From assembly GCA_002286855.1 (NCBI GenBank), contig NRSV01000010.1, positions 186,001 through 250,000 on the forward strand: 64,000 nt of DNA. The letters run 5' to 3'. How positions within the stretch are numbered: the first letter of the stretch is position 1; each line of letters begins with the position of its first letter. Shown in pieces: positions 58,239 to 64,000 of this stretch. The stretch is from Bipolaris cookei. Lineage: Eukaryota; Ascomycota; Dothideomycetes; Pleosporales; Pleosporaceae. The notes beneath the pieces are model-generated. The model was given only the letters and a program-made list of their open reading frames with translations. It was not told the origin of the DNA and made no database searches. The translations under genes and the position numbers were made by a program.

Positions 58239-58732
58239 TAGGGCTTTAGAAGAGACTAAGTTATGGGGAGAAGTTTTGTGTTAATTTCTAATTAATGCTC
58301 TCTTGGGTTATAATATAGAAGGATATAGACTAAGACACGAAGACACTGGGCAACATGCCCGCGTGTGCGCACTTCATCAACCTACCACTGATGTATATCT
58401 ATTGAAGGAAGAAGTATGATCATCGAGGGAATCAGTTCAATCTCTATTTTTCTCTTTGACCGCAAGAAAGACCCCAAAATCCTGCAGACATTTTGTCCAA
58501 AATGCACTCAAGTAATCACCCTAGTTACCCAGACATCACGTGTTAGCGCAACAACGCTAACCCCACCCACAACGCGACGCGTCAAACCTCAACCCAGCAT
58601 CACCGCCGCCTGTTATCCCTGCCCCTCACACACAACACCCCCCCAATCTCCTCCTCTCGCTCGCCCACCAACCCTCAATCAACCCACTCACCCTCCTTCT
58701 CCCGCCAGACTTTCTATAAACCAAGAACGAAA
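58239..58732. other. Intergenic, no supported gene
   Basis: AT-rich at first, then a CT-rich leader immediately before the RPA3 start. A longer frame from 58416 is continuous with other-frame leader text and lacks domains. Confidence 0.5.
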
Positions 58733-59326
58733 ATGGACCACCCCCAAACCCCCCGCATTCTCGCCCCGCACCTCTCCAACTTCCAACACCGTATCGTACG
58801 CATACTGGGAAAAGTCGTGCAATTACGCGGCGAAACGGCTGTGATCGATGCTGGAGGCCAGATCGATGTTATTTTGACTAGGGTACGTATACGCAATTTG
58901 CTTCTATCTCTGAAACAACACAGACAAGGATGAGACAAGACGAGACGAGAGAGAAAGAGGGGACAAGAGGTAGAATAGGGATATGTGGGATGATTAAGAT
59001 GCTGATGAAGGATTATAATAGGACTCACATCTTGCGGTCGGTCATGCGGTGGAGATAATTGGAAAGGTGGACCAGAATTTGCATGTCAAGGTGCAGGCTG
59101 CGACGGATTTTGGGACGGGTATTGGTATGTGGTTTCTCTCCATCCTCCCTTTTTATGATTTTTTTCTGCGTAATCACCATACAGCATGTTTGTATCGGAT
59201 ACAGAGTGTATGGTAATTGTGAGAAAGAAGAGGCTAATGTGAAATGTAATGACAGATTTCAATGCAGCGAATGCAGTGGTTGAAGCTACACATCGATACA
59301 AGGAGATTTTCTACGACGATAACTAA
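58733..59326 (+). CDS. RPA3: Replication protein A subunit 3 (RPA14)
   Basis: Exons 58733-58882, 59022-59124 and 59256-59326 give 107 residues, the typical size. It is a single OB fold that joins RPA70 and RPA32 in the trimer binding single-stranded DNA. The N-terminal RILAPHLSNFQHRIVRILGK and VVQLRGETAVIDAGGQIDVI set the first strands; AVEIIGKVDQNLHVKVQAAT and DFGTGIDFNAANAVVEATHR close the barrel and lead into the C-terminal helix. Intron boundaries restore the frame. The symbol follows the human subunit. Confidence 0.87.
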
Positions 59327-59703
59327 TGACCCATCGTTCGGACTGAGGGGTATTTGTGAACAGAGGAGATAAGAACAAGATGCGAGGGCGAGGTATAGCC
59401 CAATTCGGCAGACGAAATACTGTTCTTACTCCAATAGCATACACGACGAACAACCGACATGCTACTCACGGCAGTGAAAAAACAGGAGCCACATTGAACC
59501 AATGCCCAAACCATGACAAGATTACACTTTTATTCATCAAGAGATAATGCCATACAAGTTCATGGTATCTCGTTTCAACGCCCTCTCCTTTCCCACATCA
59601 AATATAAAAACTCCCCATGTCCAACACGCCAAAATGCAGGAAATCTCTATATAAGACACGCTAGAATCCATCCTAGGATACGAGGAAAAAACGGAGGAGT
59701 CAT
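59327..59703. other. Convergent 3' intergenic region
   Basis: Between the RPA3 stop and the stop of the minus-strand hydrolase gene. Only short frames. Confidence 0.55.
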
Positions 59704-62553
59704 TTACAGCTTACTCCTCACCCCCTCAAGTCTAAACTTGACATCCTTCAACTGCTTCCCTGTAGGTTTCCACTTTTCAAACAAGCCAAGTAAGCTCTCA
59801 ACCTCATGTCCAAGTTCTTTTTTCACAACATCCTCTTCCAGCAAGCCTCTCATAGCCCAAGGCAAAAAAAAGGGATTCGGATTCGTCGAACTGCTGCTTG
59901 GTTCGTACTCTTGCACTCTAAGCTTGAACACATCTTCCTTCTTACTCGTGCTCGGCTTCTCGCCTATGATAGGGATATTGATACCCTTGAAGCTTCCAGC
60001 AGTCGAAGGGCGCTCTTTGTTCGACGGGACAGGGAGGGACGTGGTTTCGAGGGCGTGTTGAACGGCGAGGGCGTATACGGCTGGATCCTCGTAGACGCGG
60101 GAGTGGCCTTCGCCGCCATAGAGCGAGCCAGCTAGTGCGGGTGAGAGTTCACGGATGAGCCCGTGGTCGGGAAGCCCCAGGTTGCGCAGTTTGAGTGTGA
60201 AGCCGACGAGGTGGGTGAGGAAGTCGGGGGCGTGTATGCGGCCGTCTACGAAGACGGCGCGATAAATGTAGGGATGTGACAGAGTGGAGAATATGGATGA
60301 CTGAAAGGGGTGTTGAATCAGTATTTAGCTTTTAACAGGGATAGGGGCATGTCATACTTCGAGTGATACCAGTTGGTCATCGATGCTGCCAACGTACAGC
60401 ACACGCACTCCGGATCTCAGAACCTCATCCAGGGCAGCGAGGTACATCTGGCTAACAAGACTCTTAGGATTCGTAAACTCAAAGAGCTCCGCAGCTGTGG
60501 GGCCAAAGTATTTGGTTTTATACTCAATAAAAGGGCCCATGTTAATCCCAGCCATTGCACATACTCCGATCCTTGTAGCATTGACACAGCCGAACTGAAT
60601 CAGCTTGGCCACAAGCATCATTGCAACCGGCACGCCCTGAGAATGGCATGCCACGAGGATGAAGTCTGCTTGTTTGATGTGGTCAACCCAATTCAGTAGC
60701 AGCTTCCACAAAGAATTGACGCGCTCGGCAATGAAACCTTCACCTTCTAACGCAATCTGCTCGATCTCTGGTGTGTACCCGCGCGCCTCGGTCCAGTCTT
60801 TGATAGCTGCTGCCGCGGCATTTGCGAACCGGATCGATGTACCGGTGGGCTGACCCAACACTTTTTGGATAATGGGTGCAGGGAAGAAACCATGGACACC
60901 AATGGCTACAGCCTTCTTGATCCTTGGCGGTGCAGGGTTGATGTGCAGATGAGGGGCTCCAACCTCGCCTCCAAGAAAGTATTGGCGAATTTGTTTCCAG
61001 AAATTTGGCTGCTGCACCATTTGGTAGGTGTTTCTAAACCCTGGCAATAAGAGATTTGGCGGTTCCTGTTTGCCCTTGCCTGCTTGTTTCGGGGCGGGCT
61101 GGGAAGCGGGAGCTGTCTCGGACTTTGTAGGCTCACGCACTGGAGAGGTCTTAGTTGGAGTATTTGCTTTGCTGGAACTAGGAGTATCTGCCGGTCTGTC
61201 TTTCGCTGCAGCCTTTGTCTTTGGGCGACCTCGTAGTGATGGAAATGATTTCCTAGGTATGGGTTTCTCCTCGGGAGGTTTTTGCGGTTCTTTAGGGGGT
61301 TCTTGGCCAGAATTTGACTGCTCTTGCTCGTTGAACTGTGCAGCCTCGGGGTGTGATTGCGAAGGGGTATCGAAGACAGCTACCTCGCCCACATGTTTTT
61401 GTGGTCCAGTATCGCCCGGCTTCTTCTCATCTTCTGGCTTGCCTCTGTACCAAAACGCCCAAGCCGACGGTTTCGAGGGTTTTGACGCTTGTGCGGTAGG
61501 GCCAGCATCATTGGGCGCAGCAGGTTCGGCAGTAATAGGTTCAGCAGCAACAGGATCAGCAGGAGCAGGTGTCTCTTGAGCAGGTGCTTGCTGAGTAGGT
61601 ACTGTCTCAGTCGTCTTGGCCGGTTGAGCCGTCTCGGTCGGTGCTTGAGGGGCTGACTGAGATGTCTGGTCTGGAATCTGTGAGCCAGCTTCTTGAGGTG
61701 ACGGCTCAACAGGAGGCGAATTGGCTTGAGCATTTTGTGCACTACTCCACATCCAGAACCAAGATCCAGAAGTAGCCTTTGCTAAGCGTTTGGCAGTAGA
61801 GGGCGGGGCTTCGGTTTGTGCGTCTTGGGTAGATGGTTGTTCACGAGCATCCTTCATTTCAATATCTCCATTCTCATCAGTCTTTACTAGTGTTTCAATA
61901 GTGTCCAAGCCCTTAGCTTGAGCATCTGGCTCTTCTGAGGGGGTAGGTCCAGGTAATGGGGTGGTAGAGGCTGCTTCGACGGTCGCCTTTGCCTCAATGG
62001 TGGCTTTCCCAACTTCAGTGTATCCATCTGGCCGCGACCACCAACTTCTCCATCCCCATGTGCTTGCAGCGGCAGCAGTCTGTGACGCAGACGGTTCGGG
62101 GGGCAATGGAGGCTCGTCGATGGTGGTGGGTGTAGGTGGTTCTTCGACGCTCTCTGGCTTCGGGGTTGGTTTCGGCATGTCTTCGACTAGACCGTCTGAA
62201 GAGACGTTGACCTGTGTGATGGCGGCAGGTATGACGTGGCTCTTGCTCGAACTGCGCTTGGTGAGAAACTTCTTAGGCGACTCATCCTTGGGCTTCTTCG
62301 CTTCCTCGCCCGGCAGCTCGTTGGTTGCGCCCCCGCTGACACCGATGCTCTCCTTTGCAGTTTGGACTATAGCTGGTGCCTTGGGCAGCCAGTTACCCGA
62401 ACCTGATAGCCATCTGCTGCCGCGGGGGGTTAGTGAGCCGGTGGAAGTAGGAGTTGTTGTACCGACTGAAGATGTCGAGTCGGCTACATGCTGGTCTGAG
62501 GTAGTATCGGCAGGGGCCTGTGTACTTAGCTTGGACTTCTTGCGTGGGATCAT
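59704..62553 (-). CDS. Large alpha/beta-hydrolase-like protein, YML020W/YMC020W type
   Basis: Two exons on the minus strand (60358-62553, 59704-60300) give 930 residues. The first 500 residues are disordered and rich in Pro, Glu, Ala, Thr and Lys, with repeated short aromatic motifs (WGWRSWWSRPDG, SWFWMWSS, SAWAFWYRGKPED). The folded part starts near 520: FRNTYQMVQQPNFWKQIRQY, KKAVAIGVHGFFPAPIIQKV, DFILVACHSQGVPVAMMLVA (serine elbow CHSQG), ATRIGVCAMAGINMGPF, then VLYVGSIDDQLV and FVDGRIHAPDFL that could supply Asp and His of a triad. Yeast YML020W has the same layout and no known enzyme activity, and that link is from memory. The regularly spaced Trp motifs could bind a partner. It is head to head with SPB1. 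Confidence 0.75.
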
Positions 62554-62880
62554 GCCTGTAGCACGAGATAAAAAGCCGGGTAGGCGGAGAGGCCTCTATC
62601 TTTTGTTATGGACGCAGACACGACATGTGCAGCTGGCAGTTTACCTTCATCCTCATGCGGTGGCCCAGGCACGCGTCGAACTGGCTGGCTGGCCGGGTGG
62701 CCATGACGCATGCTACATGTCCCGTGCACTACATGGTACTAGCGTGCTTTACTCTGCCCTAGTGTGCTTCAGACTGCGCCTACGACATTCTGCCACCGCC
62801 CGGCAATAGCGCCGCGCATCCCAAAATTTACTTTGGCGAACTTTTTGCCTACGCCATCACGACAACCCCAAACCGCAGCT
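62554..62880. other. Divergent promoter between the hydrolase-like gene and SPB1
   Basis: 327 bases between two start codons, probably holding both promoters. No coding frame beyond short overlaps. Confidence 0.6.
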
Positions 62881-64000
62881 ATGGCGATCCAAAAGAAGGT
62901 GCGCAGGAAATGATTTGAAATACATAATGTATATTCACTAATAGAAAAAATAGCACGGAAAAGGTCGTCTCGACAAGTGGTACAAGCTCGCCAAAGAAAA
63001 GGGCTACCGCGCGCGTGCTGCCTTCAAGTTGATCCAACTGAATAAAAAGTACAACTTTTTAGAAAAGAGCAAGGTCTTGATTGATCTTTGCGCCGCGCCA
63101 GGGTCATGGTGTCAAGTCGCTTCCGAGGTGCGATTTTTTTTCTTTAGAAGCAATGCGCCAGAGTGCATACTGACACCTCCAGGTGATGCCCGCAAATTCC
63201 CTCATTGTCGGTGTCGATCTCGCCCCAATCAAGCCTATCCCGCGATGCATCACCTTCCAGAGCGACATCACAACAGACAAGTGCCGAGCGACGCTGCGCC
63301 AGCACCTTAAGCATCTCAAGTGCGATACAGTCCTTCACGATGGTGCGCCCAATGTCGGAACCGCGTGGGTTCAGGATGCCTTTACCCAGGCCGAACTTGT
63401 GCTGCAATCCATGAAACTGGCGACCGAGTTTTTGGTCGAAGGCGGAACTTTTGTTACCAAGGTCTTCAGATCAAAAGACTACAACTCGCTACTCTGGGTC
63501 TTCAACCAGCTCTTCACTAAAGTCGAGGCAACGAAGCCGCCATCTTCCCGAAATGTCTCGGCCGAAATCTTCGTTGTTTGCCGTGGCTACAAGGCCCCAA
63601 AGCATCTCGACCCCAAGTTCCTCGACGCCCGCAGCGTTTTCGCCGAGCTCGCAGACCCCATGCCCAACAATGAAGCAAAGGTGTTCAAGCCTGAAGTGAA
63701 GAAGAGGAAGCGTGAGGGTTACGAGGAAGGAGATTGGACACAGTTCAAGGAGGCTCCGGTATCCGACTTCATTCAAACCACTGATCCCATTGCCATGCTC
63801 GGTGGCCTGAATAAGCTAAGTTTCGAACAAAAGCCCAACGGCGACATTGCCATTGCCACCATCGACAAACTTCCAGAAACCACAAAGGAAATCAGAGACT
63901 GCTGCGGAGATCTCAAGGTCTTGGGACGAGCCGACTTCAAGCGCCTTCTCCGCTGGCGACTTAAAGTGCGCGAAATCTTTGGCTTCGCATCAAAGAAGGA
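62881..64000 (+). CDS. SPB1: AdoMet-dependent rRNA 2'-O-methyltransferase, FtsJ family (cut by window end)
   Basis: Exons 62881-62898, 62954-63127 and 63183 onward are seen; the 3' part is outside the window. Spb1 methylates the ribose of the 25S rRNA A-loop guanosine and is needed for 60S maturation in the nucleolus. Visible text is GKGRLDKWYKLAKEKGYRAR with AAFKLIQLNKKY, holding the first catalytic Lys. The AdoMet-binding motif is DLCAAPGSWCQVASEV, followed by VGVDLAPIKPI and the catalytic VLHDGAPNVGTAW. GGTFVTKVFRSKDYNSLLWV carries the second Lys and RNVSAEIFVVCRGYKAP the Glu. The linker with KKRKREGYEEGDW and the LRWRLKVREIFGF block are typical of Spb1, not of the shorter Trm7 or Mrm2. 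The first exon is 18 bases. Confidence 0.92.

Overview
The window is nuclear DNA of a filamentous ascomycete. Genes are split by short introns of about 48-160 bases with GT-AG ends. The gene content is that of Pezizomycotina: two HET-domain loci, an Egh16-type secreted protein, an STE2-type pheromone receptor and a Pom1-type DYRK kinase. One end carries a gene decayed in the manner of repeat-induced point mutation (RIP). The overall set suggests Dothideomycetes, probably Pleosporales; that placement is inference. I joined exons by hand, and almost every model sums to a multiple of three and restores a recognisable protein.

Left end (1-3.97 kb): the N-terminal part of an intact HET gene leaves the window on the minus strand. 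Beside it lie a broken HET fragment and a heavily decayed amidase, followed by a TpA-rich tract. Then comes a housekeeping block (3.97-22.6 kb): COPI epsilon subunit, a PGC1-like glycerophosphodiesterase, gamma-tubulin, a Pex30-family peroxin, a Pom1-like kinase, a YGR210C-type GTPase with a 10-base micro-exon, and indoleamine 2,3-dioxygenase.

Middle (23-37.5 kb): two small stress-type genes (CsbD-like and PMP3) carry CRE-like promoter sites. A CNOT11-like protein and an Egh16-like secreted protein with an Ala/Gly repeat insert follow. After them comes a 6.8-kb stretch with no supported gene, then a short disordered conserved-looking protein.

Right half (37.5-64 kb): ARP2 and ribosomal protein L5 are divergent. 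They are followed by a large leucine-rich-repeat protein of the Mhp1 type, a hemerythrin-domain gene interrupted by an in-frame TAA, a second HET gene, and STE2 head to head with a tandem-BRCT protein. Next are an intron-containing tRNA-Asn, a new candidate two-exon small protein, RPA3, a large alpha/beta-hydrolase-like protein, and SPB1 cut by the window end.

Most neighbours are unrelated housekeeping genes, not a pathway cluster. There is no CRISPR, operon, phage or secondary-metabolite core gene. The most unusual items are the decayed amidase/HET island, the interrupted hemerythrin gene, the possible copper-binding histidine pair in the Egh16-like protein, the 10-base exon, and the unlisted 72-residue protein near 58 kb.
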